A DNA stretch of 48,231 nt, from IMG/VR virus record IMGVR_UViG_3300014962_000013, positions 1 to 48,231 of that record; one strand, given 5' to 3'. The translations under genes were made by a program, and so were the position numbers. Of the stretch, positions 5,981 to 14,322 are shown in pieces. Position 1 is the stretch's first letter. Every line of letters starts with the position of its first letter. Under the pieces are notes generated by a model. The model had not been told where the DNA came from. It worked only from the letters and a program-made list of their open reading frames with translations, and did no database searches. The DNA is from a virus.

Positions 5981-7252
5981 CTACTTGGTGTTCTTGGCGA
6001 GCTGGTAGCAGTCGTCGCAGAGACGACGACGGAACTTGATGAATGAGAGCTTCACGAAATCGGGCGTGGCCTCAGACAGATCGGTTCCGCAATCGGCGCA
6101 ATGCGTGGCATCGCGGGGGTCTGTTACGGATGCCGGTGAAGGGGCTGGAGCCGGTTCGGCTTCCGGCGCAGGAGCCTCCACGACCGCTTCCGCTACCTCT
6201 TCCTGGATCTCCGTCTCAGGGGAGGCAACCGCAACCTCGGGCGCATCGACGAGCGCTGGCGCTGCCTTAGCGGCCTTGATGAGGGCGATGATGTCTGCCT
6301 TAAGCATGTTGCCGCGAACGTCGCAGCCGAGACTCTTGGCCTTCTCCACTAGATCCTGCTTGCTCAGTGCGCCGAGATCGTCGTCCTCGGGAATGTCTGG
6401 CAAGACGGCAACTGGACCTCCGTCCATAGGGGCAACCACGTTCTGGCTGGGCACGGGCGCGTCAGCGTCGGGCACTACCCCGATGTCCTCTCCGCGTCCG
6501 ATCTCCGCGGCCTTGGCCATGATCACGTCTAGAACCTGCGTGAAATCGCTCTCTTCGAAGGTGACGGGCATCCATGCGGGGGTGACACCCATGCGGTCCT
6601 TCAAGAACGGCCATTCGGGGGTCGCCTTGAATGTCAGGCCACGCCGTTCGACGCGCTCGCCGCCCTCTGCCTCCCAGTAGGTCCCAAGCCGTCCCACGAG
6701 ATCAAAGTCGTTGTAGATCGTGTCCTTAACTTTGCCATCTAGCTGGAGCGCGATATTCGTGGACTCCTCGCCGTTGGCGCTGCGGGAAGTGGACTGCTTG
6801 AAGTGGGACAGGACCAGGACGTTGTAGTCGAGATTGAGTAGGCGCGTCATGAGCATGTTCATGCGGGCATCGAGATATCCCCATGCCTCGTAGCCCTTGA
6901 ACTCCTGCGCCTGATTCTTGGTGATCCACTCGTCCTTGACGCTGCGCTGGTATCCGTCGATGGTGTCAATGACCACTGTCTGGTACTCACGCTCCGCCTT
7001 CGGGATGCGCTCCAGTCCCTTGAGGTAGGACAGGAGATCGAGCATGTCCTTGCTCGAATGGATCTCCACGTAGGGAACATGCCGGCTAGCCAGCGATGCA
7101 CGTCCGTTCTCGCAGTCGGCGTAGATCGGACGAGGCCAGGACGACCCCATGAGCGTTTTTCCGGCTCCAGGTGACCCAATGACGAGGGCTTGAATGTTGT
7201 GCTCACCGCTAATGAAGTCCTCGTAGCCGGTGCGCCTGATATGCAGTGCCAT
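5981..7252 (-). CDS. RecA-like ATPase (Sak4-type recombinase) with C-terminal zinc ribbon
   Basis: The 423-residue protein has a RecA/AAA_24 core with Walker A G-S-P-G-A-G-K-T (26-33), Walker B V-V-I-D-T-I-D (93-99) and sensor L-S-H-F-K (148-152). Such Sak4-like ATPases help single-strand annealing in phages. The tail is unusual: a SAP/HeH-like stretch (D-L-V-E-K-A-K-S-L-G), a long Ala/Pro/Glu linker, then C385-x2-C388 and C412-x2-C415. ATG 7252 was chosen because AGGAGG lies 10 bases upstream; ATG 7261 is too close to it. Neighbours are replication genes. Confidence 0.85.
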   Translation of the reverse strand: MALHIRRTGYEDFISGEHNIQALVIGSPGAGKTLMGSSWPRPIYADCENGRASLASRHVPYVEIHSSKDMLDLLSYLKGLERIPKAEREYQTVVIDTIDGYQRSVKDEWITKNQAQEFKGYEAWGYLDARMNMLMTRLLNLDYNVLVLSHFKQSTSRSANGEESTNIALQLDGKVKDTIYNDFDLVGRLGTYWEAEGGERVERRGLTFKATPEWPFLKDRMGVTPAWMPVTFEESDFTQVLDVIMAKAAEIGRGEDIGVVPDADAPVPSQNVVAPMDGGPVAVLPDIPEDDDLGALSKQDLVEKAKSLGCDVRGNMLKADIIALIKAAKAAPALVDAPEVAVASPETEIQEEVAEAVVEAPAPEAEPAPAPSPASVTDPRDATHCADCGTDLSEATPDFVKLSFIKFRRRLCDDCYQLAKNTK

Positions 7253-7266
7253 GTTGTACATGCCTC

Positions 7267-7584
7267 CTAGTGGCGATGGATGAGTGACTGCCAGACCCGC
7301 ACGGGACGGGCATGGCATTCCTTGCGAACGCTCGTGGTGTAGTCGTCTGTCGGCCGGATGTATCCACGCTTTGCGGCAGTGCGCATTACCGCACCCAGGG
7401 CGCGTGGTTCGTGGGTGCGCTCCTCATGTTGCTGGAGGCGTTCCCATACGTCGTCGGTGGTGAGCGTTTCCCGATCAGTCGCCAGTCGCATGACGACGAC
7501 CATCGTGCGGAGCTTCCAAGCCTTGTCGGCGTTTCGTTCGACCCGCTCTAGGGCGTCGTCGCGCGCCGCTCGTGCCTCATGCAC
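7267..7584 (-). CDS. Probable winged-helix DNA-binding protein
   Basis: The 105-residue protein has the pattern T-T-D-D-V-W-E-R-L, then P-R-A-L-G-A-V-M-R-T-A-A-K-R-G-Y-I and R-P-V-R-V-W-Q-S-L, recurrent in actinophage replication regions and fitting a winged helix. GTG 7584 follows GGAGGGGAC. It lies directly upstream of the RecA-like ATPase gene. The biochemical role is not known. Confidence 0.6.
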   Translation of the reverse strand: MHEARAARDDALERVERNADKAWKLRTMVVVMRLATDRETLTTDDVWERLQQHEERTHEPRALGAVMRTAAKRGYIRPTDDYTTSVRKECHARPVRVWQSLIHRH

Positions 7585-7605
7585 GTCCCCTCCATGAAAG
7601 GAAGT

Positions 7606-7623
7606 GGGAGCCCTATTGCTCCC
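7606..7623 (-). terminator. Hairpin in the gap between nuclease and winged-helix genes
   Basis: GGGAGC pairs with GCTCCC around a 6-base loop; on the leftward transcript the stem is followed by ACTTCCTTTC, a weak pyrimidine tail. The rest of the 113-base gap (7585-7697) shows no gene. A partial terminator is possible. Confidence 0.3.
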
Positions 7624-7697
7624 TGCCGATAGACGGTCGTTTGTCCTTCGAGTGGTGCTGGTGTTGCCTTGGCCCTATCGCCAAACGATCCGAATGC

Positions 7698-8558
7698 TCA
7701 CGCGAACGGATCGCCGTCTTTGTCGTCTAATCCCACTCCCGCGCAGTTCGGTCTATGTGGACAGAACTGACAGACCTCTCCCGATAGTGAAAGCGGGAAG
7801 GTCTCGGATCGGATCATGTTGACTACTTGCTGGGCCGCATACTTCAATGCGGCGTAATCGCGCTCTCCCCTATACCCCCCATCGTTTGCCTTGCCTTCAG
7901 ACAAATCAATCCAGTTGAACTTGCGAGGGGCTGTGGCGAAACGGCTCATCATCTCCACACCGGACTCCCCGAAGCCTGTGGTATGAAAACTCTCCCATCC
8001 TAGCCAGAATTCGGACTGTGTCGTGGCGTAGCAGTAAGCGGTCCCCTGCACGTTCCAGCGTAGGTAGGTCTTCTTCTTCCCGGTCTTCAAGTCGTCGGCG
8101 CACAGGATCAATCGCCGGCGATGCCGACGCGCCACGAGGCGGTCAATGGTGCCACCCAGGACAACGGTCGATCCATCGAGCGGGTCGATAACCCCATGAA
8201 GCGGAACCATAAATTCGTATTCGAGCGCCAGCAGCATGTCTTCGCTTAGAGCCAGCTCATCGAAGAATTGGCGTATCGCATTGCGGCCCTTGATGAGCAA
8301 GCTGCCATATGACTCGCGGGGCAGCCAGATGTCCACCGGCTCGCAAACTGCACTGATGTTCAGCGGGTGCCAGTAGAACTCGAATGTCTCCAGTGCTACA
8401 TCGACGCTTTTGCTGCGTGACCCGGCATGAATGGCGTGATGCACGACAGACCCGAATGCCGTGGCCGAGAGTTGCAGTCGCTTAGCGCCGTCGCGCTCCT
8501 GCTTCCATGCGTGCGCGCACCGTGTGAACGCCTGAATATCGCTCTGATGCAAGATCAT
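7698..8558 (-). CDS. Cas4/RecB-like PD-(D/E)XK exonuclease with iron-sulfur cysteines
   Basis: The 286-residue protein has nuclease residues in order: a His (H40 or H41) in G-S-V-V-H-H, D139 in G-T-I-D-R, and D156-x-K158 in A-D-D-L-K-T-G-K. Four cysteines are placed as in Cas4/AddB nucleases: C14 near the start and C263-x2-C266-x5-C272 at the end, so a [4Fe-4S] cluster is expected. Phage members act in recombination and end resection. ATG 8558 gives the usual start just ahead of the first Cys; a GTG at 8660 would add 34 residues without family support. No CRISPR array is present nearby. Confidence 0.85.
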   Translation of the reverse strand: MILHQSDIQAFTRCAHAWKQERDGAKRLQLSATAFGSVVHHAIHAGSRSKSVDVALETFEFYWHPLNISAVCEPVDIWLPRESYGSLLIKGRNAIRQFFDELALSEDMLLALEYEFMVPLHGVIDPLDGSTVVLGGTIDRLVARRHRRRLILCADDLKTGKKKTYLRWNVQGTAYCYATTQSEFWLGWESFHTTGFGESGVEMMSRFATAPRKFNWIDLSEGKANDGGYRGERDYAALKYAAQQVVNMIRSETFPLSLSGEVCQFCPHRPNCAGVGLDDKDGDPFA

Positions 8559-8693
8559 GTGCTGAAATCCCCCGTTGAACTCAACCCCAGGACGTTCCCC
8601 AATGTCGGTGAACGAACTGAAGTCAACATCCCCGCGTCGAACATATCGGGGGCGGAACACGGCGTGTCGAAGTAGCTTTTCTGCAACGTGAAA

Positions 8694-9797
8694 TCATGCG
8701 GTGCGAATAGTCGTTCCGTGATGGAAGGCGTTACCTATACGGACAGCATCAACAGTCATACCGCCAAGTGCGGCTACCCAGATTGACGATCCATCGGATG
8801 CGACAAACGCCTGCTGTCCAGCCACGACTCGCGTGGGTGCAGCGTCGATCAGGGCGTTCGTCCACGGCCCATTGAAAGCCTGTGCCCAACGGATACCGCC
8901 GAGCGAGTAGCCCTCCCCACCCCAGTTCTGCGTGATCTGGCCGGTGGTTACGACGTAACCGCTGCCCCGTGCGATAGATGTCGGGTAGCTGTAAGTGAGG
9001 TTCACCCCTGGTGCCACTTCGAGCGTGTCATCCATGAGGTCTTCGGTCCACGGTCCAGCGGCCGAAGCGGCATGGTGCAGCATGGGCAGTCCGTCATAAC
9101 TGGAGTACGCCCACGACCCGTCCGTATAGCCAGTGATGGTCATGGCGGTCGCGGATCCTGTTGTGTGGCTTGAATATCCGCTGCTCGGATAGGATGAAGC
9201 CGCCACAGCGAATCCAGTGAACGACCCATAGGACTCAGATGCCGTGCCCAGCATGTAGTAGGTACCGGCTTCGTATGCGATAGCAGTACAGGTACTCATC
9301 CCGGTGTAGGAATACACGTCCCACGTTGCGCCGTCTGTCACGGCAACGAGCGGAAAGTATGTGTAGTCGATGGGGTCCTGGTCAGTGCCCAGCAGGAACA
9401 CTCGGCCATTCGCCACCGATAGCCCACCTAGTCCATGCGCTGCGTCCCACGGAGTTACCTCCGACGACCATTCCCCGCCTGGAGTGCCCGCCGATAGGAG
9501 CAGGGTGTCGAATCCAGATGGCGATGGTTGCTGGCAGACGATGAGCCATTTGGTCCCGTCATAGACAGGGGAAATTTCCGCAAGGGAATCCGTGGCGACA
9601 GGGAGATACACAAGATTCCATGGCCCGTTGACAGGATCGTCAGTCCACCAGATGACGCTGTGGTAGATCGTGTAGCCGCCATACGGAACGTCGATCCACT
9701 CACCGATCTTCCCAAGTGCTACCCAGGTTCCCGCATGGGTGGCTATTGCACTGACGAGGCCGCCTAGTGAGACGGGAGGTCCGAACTCCAGCGCCAT
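8694..9797 (-). CDS. Beta-propeller-like minor tail/adhesin protein
   Basis: The 367-residue product is rich in Gly, Ser, Thr, Trp and Tyr, with repeated blade-like units (D-G-T-K-W-L-I-V, T-W-V-A-L-G, S-S-I-W-V-A-A-L-G-G), the look of a sialidase/BNR-type propeller. It is the last of the tail genes and its ATG overlaps the preceding stop (TGATG), so it is probably a virion tip or receptor-binding component. A protein of the same style is encoded on the other strand at 46.2-47.5 kb. The 135 bases downstream to the nuclease gene show no gene. Confidence 0.65.
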   Translation of the reverse strand: MALEFGPPVSLGGLVSAIATHAGTWVALGKIGEWIDVPYGGYTIYHSVIWWTDDPVNGPWNLVYLPVATDSLAEISPVYDGTKWLIVCQQPSPSGFDTLLLSAGTPGGEWSSEVTPWDAAHGLGGLSVANGRVFLLGTDQDPIDYTYFPLVAVTDGATWDVYSYTGMSTCTAIAYEAGTYYMLGTASESYGSFTGFAVAASSYPSSGYSSHTTGSATAMTITGYTDGSWAYSSYDGLPMLHHAASAAGPWTEDLMDDTLEVAPGVNLTYSYPTSIARGSGYVVTTGQITQNWGGEGYSLGGIRWAQAFNGPWTNALIDAAPTRVVAGQQAFVASDGSSIWVAALGGMTVDAVRIGNAFHHGTTIRTA

Positions 9798-10213
9798 CAC
9801 ATATCCAGGAGTTCACGATCCGAAACCGACGCACCCGACTCCGCGGTGCCAGCAACGTACTTAACGGCCATTTCCTGGAACCCGAAATGATGCTCGACGG
9901 GAACGTCGATACCCTGAACTACGACGTATACGCAGGCACCCGTATACGAACCCTGCTCGTCGCGAATCCACCTGTAGACGCCACCCGAACATACCGGGAA
10001 CTCAGTGTCCACCGCGCCCTCATCCACGTAGCAGCCGTATGCGACGGACGGTTCCTTGATAAAGGCGACACCGAAATTGATCGGGTCCTCGTAGGCTACT
10101 TGGCCTATGCCGCTTGTGGAGACGACGGTTGTGACCAGAGCTGACTGCACGGAGTTGGCCCGCACTTGCTCGATACGAGCCCTTCGATTCTCTTGCGCCG
10201 CAAACAGGCTCAC
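9797..10213 (-). CDS. Minor tail protein
   Basis: The product has 138 residues from GTG 10213, which overlaps the upstream stop (GTGA). After an N-terminal helix (N-R-R-A-R-I-E-Q-V-R-A) it is beta-rich, with F-I-K-E-P-S-V-A-Y-G-C-Y-V-D and G-G-V-Y-R-W-I-R-D, a pattern seen in small tail proteins of actinophages. Position between two tail proteins supports a structural role; the exact part is unknown. Confidence 0.6.
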   Translation of the reverse strand: MSLFAAQENRRARIEQVRANSVQSALVTTVVSTSGIGQVAYEDPINFGVAFIKEPSVAYGCYVDEGAVDTEFPVCSGGVYRWIRDEQGSYTGACVYVVVQGIDVPVEHHFGFQEMAVKYVAGTAESGASVSDRELLDM

Positions 10214-12357
10214 GGAAGCACCCCCATCGCCTTCAGATATGCCTTCGCCTCGATGCCCAGGTCGATTTCGGTGGTGGTCATCAACCGATCCGGCCACCCC
10301 AGCCATTCCAAGGTGAGCGCATAGGTCCATTTGCCCGATGCCGCATCCCAGCTGTCCCTGATCCCCGTCACATGGAACAGGTAGTTGATACCCGTAATCC
10401 GCTCTCTCACGATGACTTGGTCATCTAGCTGGATCGCGGGATTCCCAGGGATTTCCACTGGGACACTTCGCATGCGCATGGCCTGACGCACTGCAATGAG
10501 GCGGGACATGACGGTGACTTCCTTCTGGCTAGAGAAGTTGGCGTCCGTCCAGCCGGCGACTCTGCGCAAGTCCGTCTTCCAAGGGTTGTAGCCCTTCGCC
10601 ACGGCCTTGTACTTGCCGTTTGGATTGGCTACGAAGATCCTGTCGCGGCGGCTGCGACTCGACAGAGTTAGGGACGAGCTCAAGAGGTAGTCGCCGTCGC
10701 TGAGCGTGAGCACGTCGGTGGTTCGGGCTCCATCCCGCCAGTTCCCGAAGGTCCAGATGTTCGGCTGTCGGAAGACGGCGGCACCTGACTCGTCAACGAA
10801 GAATGTGAACGCGGCGATATCGCGGATGTACCGAATCCCGTCAATGACAGGCTTGTGATCCCACAGTTCCTGCTCCAGCTTTGTTCCTTCTTCACCGCCA
10901 ACGCCCATTTGCTGGATGTCTCCCCAGACCCTTCCCTTGCCCAGAACTGGGTCATTCGCGGTGAAGTTCAGGGACGTATCCGTGCCATCGGATGAGCGGA
11001 TCTTCGACCATTGCGAGGATGGCCAGTAGAAGCCGCACCATGCGAGCATGTGCTTCACGATGTCGGAGTAGTCGCTGTAGTTGCCTATGCCGCCGACTGT
11101 GCGCTGCTCGGTAGTGACCGTGGTGGCGACCTTCACTTCACGGAGCGCGCCCCGGAACGGGTAGGAGCCGACTCCCGAGTTCCACAGGCCATGAAGCGTG
11201 ACTCGAACCTTCTCCACGTTCTGGTATTGCCTGGGGAGGGCGAAGACCTTGGTCTTGCCCTTGCCGATTTTCCCGCGGCGTACGTACTTGATGCGAGTTC
11301 CCGCGTCGATCATGTTCGCGGTGTAGCCGACCTTCGCTCTCCCCTTCCACTGGCCCGCGACCATGACGGAGATGTAGACCTCGTAGGGTCCACCGAAAGC
11401 ACTTACTTTCACGCCCTGCACGTCGCCAGTAACGTCACCCTGGACCCATTCCCAAGCGGAAGACGATTTGGGCGACTTGTTTCCGACCGACAACCAGTGT
11501 GTCGATGTGTCTGCGTCGAATGCAGCGCGTCCATGGTGTCCGCGCACGCTTCCTGTGGAAGTGACGTATGCAGCGTTTCCATCCACTATTCCCGCACCAA
11601 TGTAGGGCTGACTGGAATCAGTGTCGTAGGTGGGTGAGCGTAGATCGGTGACGCCCGTGACGGCTGTGATTGTCTTTCCTCCGTGCATCTTCTCCCACAC
11701 CAGCGGGTACATGTCCCAGGGCACTACAGGGGGGAAGAGGACTGACTCCACGAGTTCCCGGCCCACGTCCCGGCATTCGAGCGTCAAGCTTCCATCCGGT
11801 GCCATCACCACATCGTCAATCAGCCACACCCCAGACTGATACATGTTGGGGTCCTTGTCGGCTGGCAGCGTCATATCTGCGCCGTAGCCCTCATAGGTTC
11901 GGACAATCCGGTCGGGGACTATCCACCCACGCCAGTCATTGGGCTCGTCCCCCCAGGGGTTTCCCACCTCGCCACGAGTATCGGTGAACCATCCGATGCG
12001 GTCATGGCCGTAGTCCCAAGTCTCTACCTCGGCACCCATGGGAAAGGCCACGGCATTCGTCAGGGCGATTGTTGCTGTCGCAGTGTCCTGATCGAGGCCG
12101 CGAGTGATCTCGATTTTCTCTATCCCTGGGAGTTCTCGCACGTATTCCTGTTGGCCGAAGACCAGGGAGGTACACATCTCGGTGCGCTCGACCGGCTCGT
12201 CATCGTCCTCGTCCTGGCTAGTGGGACGGACCATGCGAGTCACTGGGACCTTCAGATATTTCAACGGCTGTATCGTTGCCCGCATGCGCGGACGTCCAGT
12301 GCCGATCTTGTCGTCAGCTGCCCAGCGCTGCTGCGTGGAAGTAGTGGTAGTCCTCAT
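10210..12357 (-). CDS. Minor tail protein (large, tail-tip/baseplate type)
   Basis: The 715-residue mostly beta protein carries segments such as P-G-I-E-K-I-E-I-T-R-G-L-D-Q-D-T-A-T-A-T and S-L-T-L-E-C-R-D-V-G-R-E-L, as in hub-like minor tail proteins. ATG 12357 overlaps the upstream stop (ATGA). Its size and place downstream of the tape measure and two Dit-like proteins fit a tail-tip hub. A discoidin-like segment may be present around residues 270-340 (S-T-H-W-L-S-V-G-N-K), but that is tentative. Confidence 0.75.
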   Translation of the reverse strand: MRTTTTSTQQRWAADDKIGTGRPRMRATIQPLKYLKVPVTRMVRPTSQDEDDDEPVERTEMCTSLVFGQQEYVRELPGIEKIEITRGLDQDTATATIALTNAVAFPMGAEVETWDYGHDRIGWFTDTRGEVGNPWGDEPNDWRGWIVPDRIVRTYEGYGADMTLPADKDPNMYQSGVWLIDDVVMAPDGSLTLECRDVGRELVESVLFPPVVPWDMYPLVWEKMHGGKTITAVTGVTDLRSPTYDTDSSQPYIGAGIVDGNAAYVTSTGSVRGHHGRAAFDADTSTHWLSVGNKSPKSSSAWEWVQGDVTGDVQGVKVSAFGGPYEVYISVMVAGQWKGRAKVGYTANMIDAGTRIKYVRRGKIGKGKTKVFALPRQYQNVEKVRVTLHGLWNSGVGSYPFRGALREVKVATTVTTEQRTVGGIGNYSDYSDIVKHMLAWCGFYWPSSQWSKIRSSDGTDTSLNFTANDPVLGKGRVWGDIQQMGVGGEEGTKLEQELWDHKPVIDGIRYIRDIAAFTFFVDESGAAVFRQPNIWTFGNWRDGARTTDVLTLSDGDYLLSSSLTLSSRSRRDRIFVANPNGKYKAVAKGYNPWKTDLRRVAGWTDANFSSQKEVTVMSRLIAVRQAMRMRSVPVEIPGNPAIQLDDQVIVRERITGINYLFHVTGIRDSWDAASGKWTYALTLEWLGWPDRLMTTTEIDLGIEAKAYLKAMGVLP

Positions 12358-12728
12358 GCCGCTCCTCCATGCTGGATCACAAGTAGCGCCTTCGCCGTGT
12401 AATCGAGAAGCCACGGCTCCCGGCCCGATCTCCGATCCGAGAACTCGATGCCTATGGGAAGGATCGTGAATATCCGTTCAAGGTGATCGCATACCTCAAT
12501 GCGATGTGACCGGCGCATCCAGTCTGAAAGTGAGTCATGCATGGTCTGACCACGCGAGCGCCCCGCGAACGTCCACTCCGGGTACTGCGCTGGCTGCTTA
12601 GTGGTAGCGCTCGATCCCGGATGTGTAACGAGGAGACGCTGACTGTATGGCGTGCCCATTTCTCGCGGGTTGTGGGGGAAGGTATACACAGCCGAAGTGG
12701 TGAGGTCCGTGAATGTCCAGGCGCGCAT
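12354..12728 (-). CDS. Minor tail protein (Dit-like domain)
   Basis: The 124-residue protein has F-P-H-N-P-R-E-M near the start, then P-E-W-T-F-A-G and R-R-S-H-R-I-E-V-C-D-H. The same order of motifs occurs in the C-terminal part of the next upstream gene (F-P-I-N-P-S-S-M, V-E-W-S-F-E-G, L-G-R-R-F-Q-L-R-D-H), so the two share a domain. Start and stop overlap both neighbours (TAATG and ATGA). It is probably part of the tail-tip ring. Confidence 0.65.
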   Translation of the reverse strand: MRAWTFTDLTTSAVYTFPHNPREMGTPYSQRLLVTHPGSSATTKQPAQYPEWTFAGRSRGQTMHDSLSDWMRRSHRIEVCDHLERIFTILPIGIEFSDRRSGREPWLLDYTAKALLVIQHGGAA

Positions 12729-13876
12729 TAGCCCTCCTTCAGTCCGTAGACGAGGGCGCGAACGGTGTAGTTGTGTGCCCAGGGGTAGGAGAGAGCGCGC
12801 TTAGGGACGGGTTCGAATGCCGAGAATGTGACGATCCATACGCGGTTGCGATGGTCTCGTAGCTGGAATCGCCGGCCGAGACGTGCATAGGTGCGCAAAC
12901 CCTCGTAGTGGGCCTGCGTGAGGAGCGTTCCCTCAAATGACCATTCAACTGCCCTACTCTCCCCCTCCCAAATCACCGGGGCACTGTTCACTCCAACACG
13001 GTTCACGGTGGTGTAGAGCTTCGATCCAAACGGATCGGCCATGCTGGACGGGTTGATAGGGAACTCAAATGGGGCTAGGCCGCCAACCGCTTGATCGGTG
13101 AGCATCCATTTCACTACTGGGGCCGCTGAGGGGGTGATCGTCACATCCGCATCGGTTGGCGGTGTTGTTGGCGCTGACAGTATCGACAGGACGGAGAACA
13201 CGGCAGTCGCCACTCCATCGGCAGTCGCGGCACTGACGTAGTGCTGACCCACGGGGAGCACCGGCACTTCGACCAGGGAGGAGAAGCCCCCTTGGGCGTC
13301 AGATATCACATTCGCGCTAGGGCTAGATGACACCTGAATAGTGATGCTCGTTGCTGCGGGAAAGTTAGCTCCGGTCACAGTGACAAGGCCGGGAGATCGG
13401 TCACAATCCGTGGCCGCCAGTACCGCACCAGGAAGAGCGGCAACCTGAGTGGACATGCCGATCAGTGCGGGGGTGTCGGTCTGTAGGTGCAGGAGGGTCT
13501 GGCTATTGGTGGTGAAGGTGGCAGTCCCTCCCACCCATGTGCCGAGAAGTCGTCCCCCACTTGTTTGCGCGGACCATGAACTAGTGCCCACGTCTGTTAG
13601 GTCGGCAGTTATGGTCACCGGACTCGTGGTGTTGATGATCCAATAGGTGTCGGGAAGGACCGTGTCCCGCACGAAATAGTCCGGTGAAGTCGTAGCGTCG
13701 ATCACATACGGATTCCCCAGGGTCCCTTCAGCAAGGACTCCAACGGCTGGAGCTACGTCGGAGCCCTGGACGCCAAATGCCGCCGTATCTGCGTTGACCG
13801 CGACTGGATCAACAATGGAGACACTCGCGGCTCCTGAGGAAACCAGGATTTTGGCGGTGGCGGCGTTAACGTCCAT
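12728..13876 (-). CDS. Minor tail protein with Ig-like region and C-terminal Dit-like domain
   Basis: In this 382-residue protein the N-terminal half is Ser/Thr/Val-rich and contains an IPT/Ig-like stretch (G-L-V-T-V-T-G-A-N-F-P-A-A-T-S-I-T-I). The C-terminal ~120 residues repeat the domain of the next gene. The layout suggests a tail-tip ring protein that gained a surface-exposed Ig-type extension. It starts directly after the stop of the preceding small tail protein gene. Confidence 0.65.
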   Translation of the reverse strand: MDVNAATAKILVSSGAASVSIVDPVAVNADTAAFGVQGSDVAPAVGVLAEGTLGNPYVIDATTSPDYFVRDTVLPDTYWIINTTSPVTITADLTDVGTSSWSAQTSGGRLLGTWVGGTATFTTNSQTLLHLQTDTPALIGMSTQVAALPGAVLAATDCDRSPGLVTVTGANFPAATSITIQVSSSPSANVISDAQGGFSSLVEVPVLPVGQHYVSAATADGVATAVFSVLSILSAPTTPPTDADVTITPSAAPVVKWMLTDQAVGGLAPFEFPINPSSMADPFGSKLYTTVNRVGVNSAPVIWEGESRAVEWSFEGTLLTQAHYEGLRTYARLGRRFQLRDHRNRVWIVTFSAFEPVPKRALSYPWAHNYTVRALVYGLKEG

Positions 13877-14314
13877 TTAGGCGGAAACCGTGCCTTGGAT
13901 CAACCCCGTGACGGGCACAACGACGGTGAAGGATGAGCCCGAGACCGCCTGCGGAGTACCGAAGTTGACGTAGCACAGGAGAGGGCTTGTCGCGGGGCTG
14001 GCACCCTCCTTGTAGACAACTCCGAAGCAGACATCCGTCAACGTCGCGCCCACCCACTGGGGGTTGTCGCAGCCGAGAATGAGGGTATTGGAGGCGCCGT
14101 CGTAGCTGACGGTCTTGCCCGTCAGCTCAACGCCACCAGCCGTGTAGCCAGTACCGGCCACCTCCCCGATCACGTCGCCCCAGTTCGCATCGATGTCCTG
14201 GTTCGGGGCATAGGTGCTGTCGTGCAGGGCCATCTTGATGACGTCGGTCTCGTAACTCACAGCGCCAGCGAACAAGTTCGCCATGGCGCTTCCGTACACC
14301 AGTGCAATCGCCAT
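13877..14314 (-). CDS. Small structural protein (tail-associated)
   Basis: The 145-residue protein has a widespread phage pattern: Y-E-T-D-V-I-K-M-A-L-H-D-S-T-Y-A-P-N-Q-D, then G-E-V-A-G-T-G-Y-T-A-G-G and L-T-G-K-T-V-S-Y-D. Such proteins occur among head and tail structural genes of siphophages. It lies between the tape measure and the first minor tail protein, suggesting a virion component at the tail end. Confidence 0.7.
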   Translation of the reverse strand: MAIALVYGSAMANLFAGAVSYETDVIKMALHDSTYAPNQDIDANWGDVIGEVAGTGYTAGGVELTGKTVSYDGASNTLILGCDNPQWVGATLTDVCFGVVYKEGASPATSPLLCYVNFGTPQAVSGSSFTVVVPVTGLIQGTVSA

Positions 14315-14322
14315 GATTCCTC

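Noticed and set aside
7698-8558. Cas4-like nuclease as part of a CRISPR system
   Set aside because: No repeat-spacer array or other cas gene is visible; phage Cas4/RecB-like nucleases normally serve recombination.
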